Source of the DNA: Saprospiraceae bacterium
Lineage (GTDB): Bacteria; Bacteroidota; Bacteroidia; Chitinophagales; Saprospiraceae
DNA length: 33,046 bases
Reading direction: 5' to 3'
NCBI GenBank assembly: GCA_024762995.1
Contig: JANTGI010000022.1
Location: forward strand, 1-33,046
The translations under genes were made by a program, and so were the position numbers. The notes beneath the pieces were generated by a model. It was given only the letters and a program-made list of their open reading frames with translations. It ran no database searches and was not told the DNA's origin. Shown piece after piece: positions 15,536 to 23,143 of the stretch; position 1 is the first letter of the stretch; each line of letters opens with the position of its first letter.

Positions 15536-15976
15536 AGTCTTTAATCTAGGCGACAAATATATGAAATAAATACAATATAAATAGGGCGCAGTCGGGTTTT
15601 GGGCCATATAGTTTAAATGATAGAATACCGTGACGGATTTTTACGGATTTGTCCTTCAAAAATTCGAAAAAAGACTCTAATCGAAGTGGAAATCCGTGTG
15701 AAATCTGATATAATTTACGTCAGTAAATTATCCGTGAGAAATCCGTTTGATCCGTTTCATCCGTGTTCTTTTTTTTAATAAAGAGATAGGGACATTGGAG
15801 AAAACATGGGCAAATCCAACCAAAAGATGGACTTAGAAAGGAGCCACCTAAACAGTCACAAAAATTGTTAATAGCGTGCAAACGACATATCCTTTGCAAC
15901 CAAATGCCCTAAAATGATGTTAGTTAGGTCAATCCTTGGAAAAGGAGACTTGTATTCACAGTAAAAACATAGACAG
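15536..15976. other. Gene-free intergenic region with ATCCGT repeat element
   Basis: This spacer separates the divergent amine-oxidase-like operon (-) and thioredoxin (+). It contains the repeat element at 15633-15764 and otherwise AT-rich sequence; no open frame is convincing. A TATCCTTTG sequence near 15885 is one base too long to match the TAnnTTTG promoter box cleanly. Confidence 0.5.
15633..15764. repeat. ATCCGT/ACGGAT intergenic repeat element with central hairpin
   Basis: Two ACGGAT hexamers (15633, 15643) on the left face five ATCCGT hexamers (15692, 15730, 15741, 15750, 15759) on the right, giving a large imperfect inverted repeat. In the middle, TAATTTAC (15711-15718) and GTAAATTA (15723-15730) form a perfect 8-bp hairpin with loop GTCA. 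It looks like a structured dispersed intergenic element. Confidence 0.6.
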
Positions 15977-16291
15977 ATGGCATTCGAATTCACAGATGCA
16001 AACTTTGAGACAGAAGCTAAAGGAGTAACTTTAGTTGATTTTTGGGCGGAATGGTGTGGCCCTTGTCACATTATCGCACCACATATTGAAGCTTTAAGCC
16101 AAGAATATGCGGGCAAAGCGGTAGTAGGCAAGTTAGATGTTGACCATAATCCAACCATAGCGCGAAAATATAGCATTCGAAGTATTCCGACAGTAATCGT
16201 CCTAAAAGACGGAGAGATTTTTGATAAACACGTGGGTGTTGCTTCAAAAGCTCAGCTTGCGCAAAAACTAGAAGCGGCTTTATCGGCTTAG
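15977..16291 (+). CDS. trxA: Thioredoxin
   Basis: This 104-residue cytoplasmic thioredoxin has active site WCGPC (C27, C30) preceded by VDFWAE. The cis-proline is in SIRSIPTVIVLKDGE, and the C-terminal helix is AQLAQKLEAALSA. Length and lack of signal peptide match housekeeping TrxA, which keeps cytoplasmic dithiols reduced via thioredoxin reductase and feeds reductases such as Msr. ATG 15977 is the only start giving the standard N-terminus (FTDANFETEA). It is monocistronic, with a GC-rich hairpin terminator about 100 bases downstream. The naming is by family; other trx paralogues may exist in the genome. Confidence 0.95.
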   Translation: MAFEFTDANFETEAKGVTLVDFWAEWCGPCHIIAPHIEALSQEYAGKAVVGKLDVDHNPTIARKYSIRSIPTVIVLKDGEIFDKHVGVASKAQLAQKLEAALSA

Positions 16292-16389
16292 AAAAGTGAC
16301 AGAATAGTCGCCAAGACTACTGAAAAAGCTTATCCTGTTCTTGCTTGACAAGTTGTGCGAGCGAAGAATAGGTGCAAAACTTAAGATAC

Positions 16390-16424
16390 AAACCGGTTTC
16401 CTTTTTTGGGAGACCGGTTTTTTT
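16390..16424 (+). terminator. Rho-independent terminator downstream of thioredoxin
   Basis: AAACCGGTTTCC (16390-16401) pairs with GGAGACCGGTTT (16409-16420), including one G-U pair, around a T-rich loop, followed by TTTT (16421-16424). It lies about 100 bases past the thioredoxin stop and before the DUF58 promoter. Confidence 0.9.
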
Positions 16425-16494
16425 GTTGTCCTTCCATGCCCCTACCCCTTTCTTTCCTGCGGGCCGTCAAGCAACACCAAACAAAAAATTACGT

Positions 16495-16502
16495 TACTTT
16501 TG
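16495..16502 (+). promoter_or_regulatory. Putative -7 promoter box of the DUF58 gene (leaderless start)
   Basis: TACTTTTG matches TAnnTTTG and ends only 3 bases before ATG 16506, so transcription would begin at or within a few bases of the start codon. This suggests a leaderless mRNA. Confidence 0.6.
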
Positions 16503-16505
16503 CCT

Positions 16506-17426
16506 ATGGATATTTTTGAAAAACATCAGGCAAGAGATTTGAATTTGGAGCTACTGGCCAAACAGGTAGTGGAAGGCTTCATTATTGGACTACACCGTAG
16601 TCCGTTTCATGGATTTTCCGTAGAATTTGCCGAGCACCGCCTCTACAATCAAGGAGAGTCCACCAAAACCATTGACTGGAAGGTCTATGCCCGCACCAAT
16701 AAGCTCTTTAGCAAAAAGTATGAAGAAGAAACCAATCTGCGATGCCAAATCGTCATAGACCATTCTTCTTCCATGAATTTGCGTGCGGATACCGATGCCG
16801 GCGCTCAATTATCCAAGCTTGAGTTCTCCGCCCTAGCGGCAGCCGCCTTGATGAGACTACTCCAAAAACAAAGAGATGCCTTTGGGCTGACTATTTTTGG
16901 CGAAAGCATCGAAACCCATACCAAAGCTAAATCCAGCAATCAACATTTTAAATTGCTCACTGTCTTTTTGCAAAAAATGTTAGCGGATGACCGTCAAAGG
17001 CAAACCAATGCTGCCGCAGCCATCCATAATGTAGCAGATTCCATACACAAGCGCTCGTTAGTCATTATCTTCAGTGATATGTTTGATGATGTTTCTAAGC
17101 AGACAGAGCTCTTCGCCGCTCTCCAACACCTAAAATACAGCAAGCACGAAGTCATCCTATTCCATGTGGTCAATAAAGATAAAGAATTGGATTTTGATTA
17201 TGAAAATCGACCCTACGAATTTGAAGACATGGAAACCGGCGAACGAATCAAGCTCCAACCTAATCAAATCAAAGAACATTACACCCAGCAAGTAGCCGCC
17301 TATACCGAAGCCCTAAAACTGAAATGCTTGCAATATAAGATTGATTTTGTAGAAGCGGACATCAATAAAGGGTTTAAGGAAATCTTGCAAGCGTATTTGA
17401 TTAAGCGTAAGAAAATGGGCGCATAA
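16506..17426 (+). CDS. DUF58 domain protein (von Willebrand A-like fold)
   Basis: This 306-residue cytoplasmic protein carries the DUF58 signature HRLYNQGESTKTIDWKVYAR (about 44-63), followed by FSKKYEEETN and a MIDAS-like DHSSSMN (about 84-90), then IFSDMFDD (about 185-192), as in VWA folds. DUF58 proteins usually sit next to MoxR-type AAA ATPases and are thought to act as metal-dependent adaptors; no MoxR gene is seen here, so the partner must be encoded elsewhere. The frame is open back to 16341, but that part overlaps the thioredoxin terminator. ATG 16506 starts the conserved region and lies just after a promoter box. It is convergent with the lysE-type gene, 33 bases apart. Confidence 0.88.
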   Translation: MDIFEKHQARDLNLELLAKQVVEGFIIGLHRSPFHGFSVEFAEHRLYNQGESTKTIDWKVYARTNKLFSKKYEEETNLRCQIVIDHSSSMNLRADTDAGAQLSKLEFSALAAAALMRLLQKQRDAFGLTIFGESIETHTKAKSSNQHFKLLTVFLQKMLADDRQRQTNAAAAIHNVADSIHKRSLVIIFSDMFDDVSKQTELFAALQHLKYSKHEVILFHVVNKDKELDFDYENRPYEFEDMETGERIKLQPNQIKEHYTQQVAAYTEALKLKCLQYKIDFVEADINKGFKEILQAYLIKRKKMGA

Positions 17427-17459
17427 TAAGCGATTTCCTGTCATATTCGGATGTCTTAA

Positions 17460-18086
17460 TCAATTCCAAGCATTCCATAAAACCACCAGACCTAATGCCA
17501 CTAATAGGACACCTAAAACATGGTGAATCACTCCCTGCTGTTGGACATAAACCTTTCTTATTCGCTTTTGTGTAAACAGGTAAGCCACCAGCGTAAACCA
17601 CAAAAACGTATTGACGACCATCAAAATCCCGGCCACCAACATCACCCACAACGGAGTCCCCGGCTCCAATAATACCGTAAATATACTCAAGAAAAAAAGG
17701 GTCGCCTTGGGATTCAACACATTGGTCATAAATCCCATTTTTAATCCCACATACCAAGCGACATCCTGCTTGGCCTTTTCATCGAAGCGGTAATGCTGAT
17801 TCTTTGCCCGAAAGGATTGTATCCCTAAATAAATGAGATAAAGACCACCACCCATTTTTATCAAGCGAAATATCACCGGAGAATGAGCAATAATCAACGC
17901 AATACCACCCACACAGTAACTGACATGAACCACTATCCCCAAAGCAAATCCCAAAGCCGTCCAAACTCCCGTCTTTCGAGAATATTGAAGGGAATTTCGC
18001 AAGGCAACCACAAAATCCGGCCCCGGACTGATGACCGCCAATAAGTGGGCAATAACCGCAGATAGGATGAGACTAGTTGGATGCAT
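17460..18086 (-). CDS. LysE/RhtB family amino-acid exporter
   Basis: This 208-residue inner-membrane protein has about six hydrophobic segments. The first holds the family signature AVISPGPDFVVALRNSL (about 17-33), followed by GFALGIVVHVSYCVGGIALI and KMGGGLYLIYLGIQSFR, all typical of LysE/RhtB efflux proteins, which export amino acids or homoserine lactone-type compounds with the proton gradient. The substrate cannot be told from the sequence. ATG 18084-18086 is supported by a TAACTTTG promoter box ending 4 bases upstream, suggesting a leaderless transcript. It is monocistronic. Confidence 0.92.
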   Translation of the reverse strand: MHPTSLILSAVIAHLLAVISPGPDFVVALRNSLQYSRKTGVWTALGFALGIVVHVSYCVGGIALIIAHSPVIFRLIKMGGGLYLIYLGIQSFRAKNQHYRFDEKAKQDVAWYVGLKMGFMTNVLNPKATLFFLSIFTVLLEPGTPLWVMLVAGILMVVNTFLWFTLVAYLFTQKRIRKVYVQQQGVIHHVLGVLLVALGLVVLWNAWN

Positions 18087-18090
18087 CCGA

Positions 18091-18098
18091 CAAAGTTA
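18091..18098 (-). promoter_or_regulatory. Putative -7 promoter box of the LysE-type gene (leaderless start)
   Basis: The minus strand reads TAACTTTG, matching TAnnTTTG, with its last base 4 bases away from the ATG. The transcription start would fall at about the start codon. Confidence 0.6.
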
Positions 18099-18501
18099 CA
18101 CAAAAATTTTATGTTGTTGGGGAAGAGACCGAATGGTGTGCGGAAAACAGATTGCACAAAAAACAATATTTCAGACCGGGCTGGTGGTCGTCATAACCTG
18201 CTATGCCTCCAAAATCCGCCTTGATTAAGAAAAAATTTGAAGCTTATTTTTTATACAATAACAGTTACTAAATATTTCAAATTTTCTCTTACTCTGCGTT
18301 GGTTTTTCCAACATAGCTTGCTATGACTTGCAGTTAGGTTATGCTTTTATCCCTCCACTACGTTACGGGCTACAAAGATGTCACTCCTATGGAGCTTGAA
18401 TTGACCCAAATCTTTAAAAAGGTGCAATCTGTTCCCCCCCCCAGAATATAACCTACACTGTGAACATTCCATCCCCACAGCCCCATGCACCACCCAGTAG
18501 T
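18099..18501. other. Gene-free region between LysE-type gene and TonB receptor
   Basis: No credible gene is seen. The stretch 18339-18400 (containing GGGCTACAAAGATGTCACTCC) reminds me of a dispersed intergenic sequence found in other bacterial genomes, but only one copy is in the window. A run of nine C lies at 18434-18442, outside any gene. Confidence 0.5.
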
Positions 18502-20841
18502 TCAACTCTTCCACTTAAAATTCCAAGTAATCGCCGGGATAATCGGAAAAATAGACACTTTATATGCCTTGACGCTAGATGTACCGCTATTAATATCCGT
18601 CTCCGTATCATACGAGATAAAAAATGGGTTAAATCGATTATAGGTGTTATAGACAGAAAGATTCCAAGATGATTTAAAGCGCTTGGTGGATTTCGATTTT
18701 GGCTTAAAGGTCACCGATAAATCCAAGCGATGATAGGGGTCTATCCGGGCACTATTGCGCAAGCCGTACTCCAAAAAGAATTTATTGTCATTAAAAAACA
18801 AGCTCTTGACAGGTGTGTAAGCACGTCCGGTGCCATAGATAAAGACCCCGCCAATCTCCCATTTTTCATTAAAACTATAAGTACTGACCACAGATAAATC
18901 ATGCCGCCGATCATAGGTCGTAGGGAAAAATACCCCTTTAACATCATCAAAAATCCGCTCCGTCTTGGACAAGGTATAACCAATCCATCCCGTCCATTTC
19001 CCCTTGTTCTTGCGAACAAAAAACTCCGCACCATAAGAGCGACCTTCTCCATAAATAAAATCCGTTTCGACTTCCTGTGCCGGATTATCCGTATAATCTT
19101 CGGGGTAATCAATCTGGTTCCACATATACTTATAGTAAGTCTCTAGGGATGCTTCAAACGTATTCTCCTTAAAATTACGAAAATATCCCAAAGACAATTG
19201 TCCTCCGCGCTGGGGAGTCACCGTCTCCGAACTAGTCACCCAAACATCCGCCGGCAAAGAGCCATTAGAAGTACTCACCAAGTGCATATACTGCATATTA
19301 TACACCGCACCAAATTTAATGGAAGAAGCATCATTCAGTCCGATTTTAGTACTCAATCTAGGCTCAAGATGAGTAAATGGCTTGACCACTTCACCATTTT
19401 TATAAGTTTTTCCGGTATGTGGGGACGTATATGGGCCTGCTTGCGCATAATAATTTCCACGGAGACCGACATCGATTGTCCAATCTCCTGTCACCTTTAT
19501 CTGATCAGATACATAAACCGAAGCATCATGCGCATACTTAGGCTTTAAGTCATTGGTAAATGTATCTTCCCCATCGGTTACGCCGGCCACATTAGGTAAA
19601 AAACGGTGCCATGTGTATTTAGTGCCGAATTGTACATGATGACGATAATGGGGAAACCAATCAAAATCAACCTTCCCACCCCAATCACGGACGCCCGAAT
19701 AGACATTAAAAACAAATTTGTCTTGCGAACCCGTCACCGAAAAGTCATAATCATTATAGATTAAGGAGGTATTCACAAAGAGTTTGTCGGTAAACAAGTG
19801 ATTCCATCTTAAGGTCGCCGTAGCATTTCCGTAAGGCAACTTCACCCCAAAATCTCTCGCCACATTCGTATATCGCAACACGTCTCTCCCAAAATATCCA
19901 CTGGCGTAAAGATGGTCTTTGTCCGAAAATTGATAGTTCAACTTCGCATTAAAATCATAAAAATAATAATTGGTCCCGGCAAAATCCGTCTTCTTGACGA
20001 ATGGCTGTATGAGATCAAACAGATAGGTTCTCCTTCCGGAAAAAATAAAGGAACTCACCCCTTTTTGAATAGGCCCTTCCACTGTCAAACGAGAAGAAAC
20101 CGTCCCAATTCCGCCCGTCACTTCATAATCTTTATTATTTCCATCTTTCATTTGTATGTCAACAACAGAAGACAACCGTCCCCCATATTTGGCGGGCATA
20201 TTGCCTTTTATCAAGGTCGTATTCTTAATGGCATCCGCATTAAATACAGAGAAAAAACCAAGCATATGACCGGAATTATAGACCACTGCTTCATCCAACA
20301 AAACCAAGTTTTGATCCGGACCACCCCCACGTACATAAAAACCGGCACTGCCTTCGCCGGCCGACATTACGCCCGGTAAAAGCTGGATGGTTTTCAGGAC
20401 ATCCACTTCTCCCATAAATGCCGGAATGGACTTAATTCTTTCGGTGGTTAACTTGACAGTACCCATTTGTGTACCATGGACATTCTTGTCTTCCTTTTCA
20501 GATTTTACGACCACTTCTTCCAGCTGCACCCCTTCTTCCAGGTTGATATTCAACACTTTATCTTCATCCAAGGTAAGGGTCATCTCTTGATTTTGATAAC
20601 CTAAGTAAGAGCAAACAAATGAATACTTTCCTGGGGGAAGACTCAAAGAATAAAAACCATAGGCATTGGTCGAAGTCCCTTGAACCGGATTATCTGCATT
20701 ATAAAAACTGGCTCCAATCAAACTTTCTCCGGTCATTTCATCCTTGATATACCCACTCAAGGTAAATGTTTTTTGGGCGAAAGCCGTCGAAGCAACAATC
20801 ACCAAACCAAAGATTAAAAGTAGCTTTTTAGAATGTGTCAT
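18502..20841 (-). CDS. TonB-dependent outer-membrane receptor with carboxypeptidase-regulatory-like domain
   Basis: This 779-residue outer-membrane protein has a Sec signal peptide, residues 1-22 (MTHSKKLLLIFGLVIVASTAFA). A CarboxypepD-regulatory-like/transthyretin domain (about 25-110; GYIKDEMTGESLIGASFYNA) is followed by LEEVVVKSEK and a plug domain (about 130-225; VDVLKTIQLLPGVMSAGEGS, GFYVRGGGPDQNLVLLDEAV). A beta-barrel fills the rest, ending in the strand IPAITWNFKW. This is the usual architecture of Bacteroidota TonB receptors that are paired with DUF4249 lipoproteins rather than SusD. Substrate is unknown. It is the last gene of the operon with the DUF4249 lipoprotein and MsrB, 71 bases after msrB. 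Confidence 0.93.
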   Translation of the reverse strand: MTHSKKLLLIFGLVIVASTAFAQKTFTLSGYIKDEMTGESLIGASFYNADNPVQGTSTNAYGFYSLSLPPGKYSFVCSYLGYQNQEMTLTLDEDKVLNINLEEGVQLEEVVVKSEKEDKNVHGTQMGTVKLTTERIKSIPAFMGEVDVLKTIQLLPGVMSAGEGSAGFYVRGGGPDQNLVLLDEAVVYNSGHMLGFFSVFNADAIKNTTLIKGNMPAKYGGRLSSVVDIQMKDGNNKDYEVTGGIGTVSSRLTVEGPIQKGVSSFIFSGRRTYLFDLIQPFVKKTDFAGTNYYFYDFNAKLNYQFSDKDHLYASGYFGRDVLRYTNVARDFGVKLPYGNATATLRWNHLFTDKLFVNTSLIYNDYDFSVTGSQDKFVFNVYSGVRDWGGKVDFDWFPHYRHHVQFGTKYTWHRFLPNVAGVTDGEDTFTNDLKPKYAHDASVYVSDQIKVTGDWTIDVGLRGNYYAQAGPYTSPHTGKTYKNGEVVKPFTHLEPRLSTKIGLNDASSIKFGAVYNMQYMHLVSTSNGSLPADVWVTSSETVTPQRGGQLSLGYFRNFKENTFEASLETYYKYMWNQIDYPEDYTDNPAQEVETDFIYGEGRSYGAEFFVRKNKGKWTGWIGYTLSKTERIFDDVKGVFFPTTYDRRHDLSVVSTYSFNEKWEIGGVFIYGTGRAYTPVKSLFFNDNKFFLEYGLRNSARIDPYHRLDLSVTFKPKSKSTKRFKSSWNLSVYNTYNRFNPFFISYDTETDINSGTSSVKAYKVSIFPIIPAITWNFKWKS

Positions 20842-20912
20842 TTTGTTTTTTTTGTTTTTTTAACTGTTTGGCTACCCGCTGGTTTTTGGCATAAAATGCC
20901 CTGACTAAATAG

Positions 20913-21431
20913 TTACTTTTTTTTCTTTTCCGGCACAAAGTCAAGGGAAACCGAATTAATGCAATAACGCATACCGGTGGGCTTGGGGCCATCATCAAAT
21001 ACATGCCCCAAATGTCCGCCACACCTAGCACAACGAATTTCTATCCGACGCATTCCGTGGCTTGTATCCACAATTTCTTTGACGTGTGTCTTATCGATAC
21101 TCTCATAAAAACTAGGCCATCCACAGGTGGTCTCAAATTTTGAGTGAGAACTAAATAAGGGAAATCCACATGCCGCACAGACATATTGTCCATCTTTTTT
21201 ATTGGCCAACCATTTTCCTGTAAAGGGGCGCTCCGTACCTTGCTCCCGCAACACCCAAAACTGCTCAGGTGTCAAAGATTCCTTCCATTCTTCTTCCGTC
21301 TTCTGCACCGGCACGATGGTGTCACTTTGCATGGAAATCACGGGCTCATTTTTTGGCATCTTAGCGCTTTGGCTAGTTGCAGTGCAGGAAATGATGACCA
21401 TCAAACTTATTCCAAAGAGTATTTTGCTCAT
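20913..21431 (-). CDS. msrB: Exported peptide-methionine (R)-S-oxide reductase (MsrB), lipoprotein form
   Basis: This 172-residue protein repairs R-methionine sulfoxide in proteins. Its N-terminus is a lipoprotein signal ([16 protein letters not shown], Cys16), so it acts in the periplasm or envelope rather than the cytoplasm. The catalytic Cys is C157 in [11 protein letters not shown]; the conserved CGWPSF block is at 103-108 and [11 protein letters not shown] at 139-149. The zinc cysteines are present as CAAC (85, 88) and CARC (134, 137). The domain is full length. It sits between the DUF4249 lipoprotein gene (52-base gap) and the TonB receptor gene (71-base gap). The electron donor for an envelope MsrB is not evident here. 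Confidence 0.93.
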   Translation of the reverse strand: MSKILFGISLMVIISCTATSQSAKMPKNEPVISMQSDTIVPVQKTEEEWKESLTPEQFWVLREQGTERPFTGKWLANKKDGQYVCAACGFPLFSSHSKFETTCGWPSFYESIDKTHVKEIVDTSHGMRRIEIRCARCGGHLGHVFDDGPKPTGMRYCINSVSLDFVPEKKKK

Positions 21432-21483
21432 AATTTTAGATTTTTTGGGTGTTTACCGGTTTTTTCGACAGACCTGATGACCC

Positions 21484-22407
21484 TTACTCAACGACTTGGT
21501 TAATGTACTGGACATTATATCCACCCCAAACGCCCAAGGCATTGGAGACATTTCCATGTATTCGGACATAAGAAGAAAACGGTCCTTGGACGGCACTAAA
21601 TTCCGCTGTTTTACGAAATTCATAATGGGCCCGGTCTATGCTTGTCCATTTTAGCGAAAGCGTATCCCCTAATTTGAACAAACCAAAGGAAAATGGGTCT
21701 TCGCCTTCGGCGGGTTCGACTCCGTTATTCATCACAAACTCAATCGTTTGTCCGTTGATAAAACCATCATCATAAATAGAAAAGGAAGGAGAGACATAAC
21801 TACTATCATTGATGCTCGTAAAATATCTCCAAAAGTCTTCCCCGTCACCCGGATCCGTCAAAAAAGCATGCAATTCCCGATAATCTTTAAGCTTTTCTCC
21901 CGGCAATTCTTTAAAATTGATGGAATCTATCGGTACCATTCGCGGGATGGTAGTCGTGGCATCGTGGGACTGACCTTCGGATTCTATGTGTAAATCATAG
22001 CGCTCTCCCTCCTGTCCTTGCAACTGAAAAGTAATATCCAAATAAAAGCAAATATCCGCTTGTAAACTATCCGGATCAAATCCCAAGGACTGGCTAATTA
22101 TTGCCTTTTGGGCCGGCGTCAAATCTTGTAAACAAATCTCTGTCAGCGGATACACGGTACCATTATTGGTCACCGTCACGACTGCATCATGCACATAAAG
22201 ATCCGCAAAAGCACTACTGTCTAACTCCCCAAAAAAGGGTTGGCTTTTGGTCAGCATCACATAAGCCGGCAGCGGATTGTCCCCCGCTTCAATATAACCT
22301 TCAACCACTAAGTCCGGTGGAGCGGAACTAATTGCAGGCGTAAATTCTTTTTCGCAAGAAGCCAGAAAAGTAACAAACACCAAAAAAATAAAAATTTGAC
22401 GCATCAT
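21484..22407 (-). CDS. DUF4249 lipoprotein, partner of the TonB receptor
   Basis: This 307-residue lipoprotein has signal MMRQIFIFLVFVTFLASC (Cys18) and mature start EKEFTPAI. The following PPDLVVEGYIEAGDNPLPAYVMLTKSQPFF and VHDAVVTVTNNGTVYPL are the standard opening of DUF4249 proteins, and SEGQSHDATTTIPRMVPIDSI and the C-terminal NVSNALGVWGGYNVQYI also fit. DUF4249 lipoproteins are commonly encoded beside TonB receptors with a carboxypeptidase-like N-terminal domain and are thought to assist uptake at the outer membrane. Start: ATG at 22407 or the adjacent 22404; the longer is given. First gene of the operon; a 22-bp palindrome lies 49 bases upstream in the divergent spacer. Confidence 0.88.
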   Translation of the reverse strand: MMRQIFIFLVFVTFLASCEKEFTPAISSAPPDLVVEGYIEAGDNPLPAYVMLTKSQPFFGELDSSAFADLYVHDAVVTVTNNGTVYPLTEICLQDLTPAQKAIISQSLGFDPDSLQADICFYLDITFQLQGQEGERYDLHIESEGQSHDATTTIPRMVPIDSINFKELPGEKLKDYRELHAFLTDPGDGEDFWRYFTSINDSSYVSPSFSIYDDGFINGQTIEFVMNNGVEPAEGEDPFSFGLFKLGDTLSLKWTSIDRAHYEFRKTAEFSAVQGPFSSYVRIHGNVSNALGVWGGYNVQYINQVVE

Positions 22408-22455
22408 TAAACTGCTATTTTTTGGACACAGAATCAGACAATTGATTCATCTTGC

Positions 22456-22477
22456 TATCCTAACGGAATTTAGGATA
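22456..22477. promoter_or_regulatory. Operator-like inverted repeat in a divergent promoter region
   Basis: TATCCTAA (22456-22463) and TTAGGATA (22470-22477) are perfect inverted arms around CGGAAT, centre-to-centre spacing 14. It lies between the DUF4249/MsrB/TonB-receptor operon (start 22407, -) and the PH-domain gene (22619, +). A dimeric regulator site is plausible but unproven. Confidence 0.4.
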
Positions 22478-22618
22478 TTATAGTTTTTCGACCTATGGAT
22501 TTTATAAGTTTCCCAAGTCGTTGGCTCGTCATTTGGTGATTAATTTGGACATCAAAGCACAATACTGTATCTTTATCAAAGTTTTAAGAACCTTCGTGCT
22601 TCAAGAAAAATACGATTT

Positions 22619-23143
22619 ATGACTTTTTCCAATGCCAATTTAGACGTTAATTTACTCCCGACCGTTCGGCAGCCCGAGTTTATCCCGTTAGAAAAGGGAT
22701 ATCACCAAGTGATACTTTTGGAAAACTTTATAGCGACGGGTTTGCTCTTGATTGGGTTTTTAGTCCTTTATTTTTGGGGAGACCTTCCGGAAATTCATCA
22801 ATTTTGGTATGTACCTGTCATTGGCATAGGCGTTCTTATGGGCTTTGTTTTTTGGTTTCGACCCAAAGCTTTTTCCCGCAAGGGGTATCAATTGCGGGAG
22901 CGTGATATTATTTTTAGAACGGGACTTTGGTGGCAAACGGAAACCGTCATTCCTTTTGTCCGTGTCCAACATAGTGAAGTAACGCAAGGCCCTTTAGGAC
23001 GTTTATTTGGCTATGCGACACTAAATCTATATACTGCCGGCGGGAGCAAAAGCGATCTTTCCATTCCGGCATTACACCCGGAGACCGCCCGAAAACTAGA
23101 ACAATTTGTCAGCCAAAAAGCAGGTCTTGATGAAACCGAATGA
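22619..23143 (+). CDS. Bacterial PH-domain membrane protein (YdbS-like, DUF304)
   Basis: This 174-residue membrane protein has two hydrophobic segments at about 33-53 and 63-82 (LLENFIATGLLLIGFLVLYF; YVPVIGIGVLMGFVFWF), followed by a bacterial PH (bPH2, DUF304) domain. The domain includes YQLRERDIIFRTGLWWQTETVIPFVRVQHSEVTQGPLGRLFGYATL (from about 93), a near-perfect family signature, and SIPALHPETARKLEQFV. YdbS-type proteins occur in pairs with a larger YdbT-type protein, as here, where the stop overlaps the next start by 14 bases. In Bacillus the homologous pair affects envelope stress resistance; the exact role is unknown. ATG 22619 is the first Met and gives a typical N-terminus. Confidence 0.9.
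   Translation: MTFSNANLDVNLLPTVRQPEFIPLEKGYHQVILLENFIATGLLLIGFLVLYFWGDLPEIHQFWYVPVIGIGVLMGFVFWFRPKAFSRKGYQLRERDIIFRTGLWWQTETVIPFVRVQHSEVTQGPLGRLFGYATLNLYTAGGSKSDLSIPALHPETARKLEQFVSQKAGLDETE

Noticed and set aside
15880-15892. TATCCTTTG as thioredoxin promoter box
   Set aside because: It has three bases between TA and TTTG instead of two and lies about 90 bases from the start, so it was not listed as a promoter.
15977-16291. Possible antisense or small genes around thioredoxin
   Set aside because: Nothing beyond trxA, its terminator and the repeat element has coding features.
18434-18442. Run of nine C as a phase-variation tract
   Set aside because: It is outside any gene, downstream of the TonB receptor and about 340 bases from the LysE-type promoter, so no switch effect is evident.
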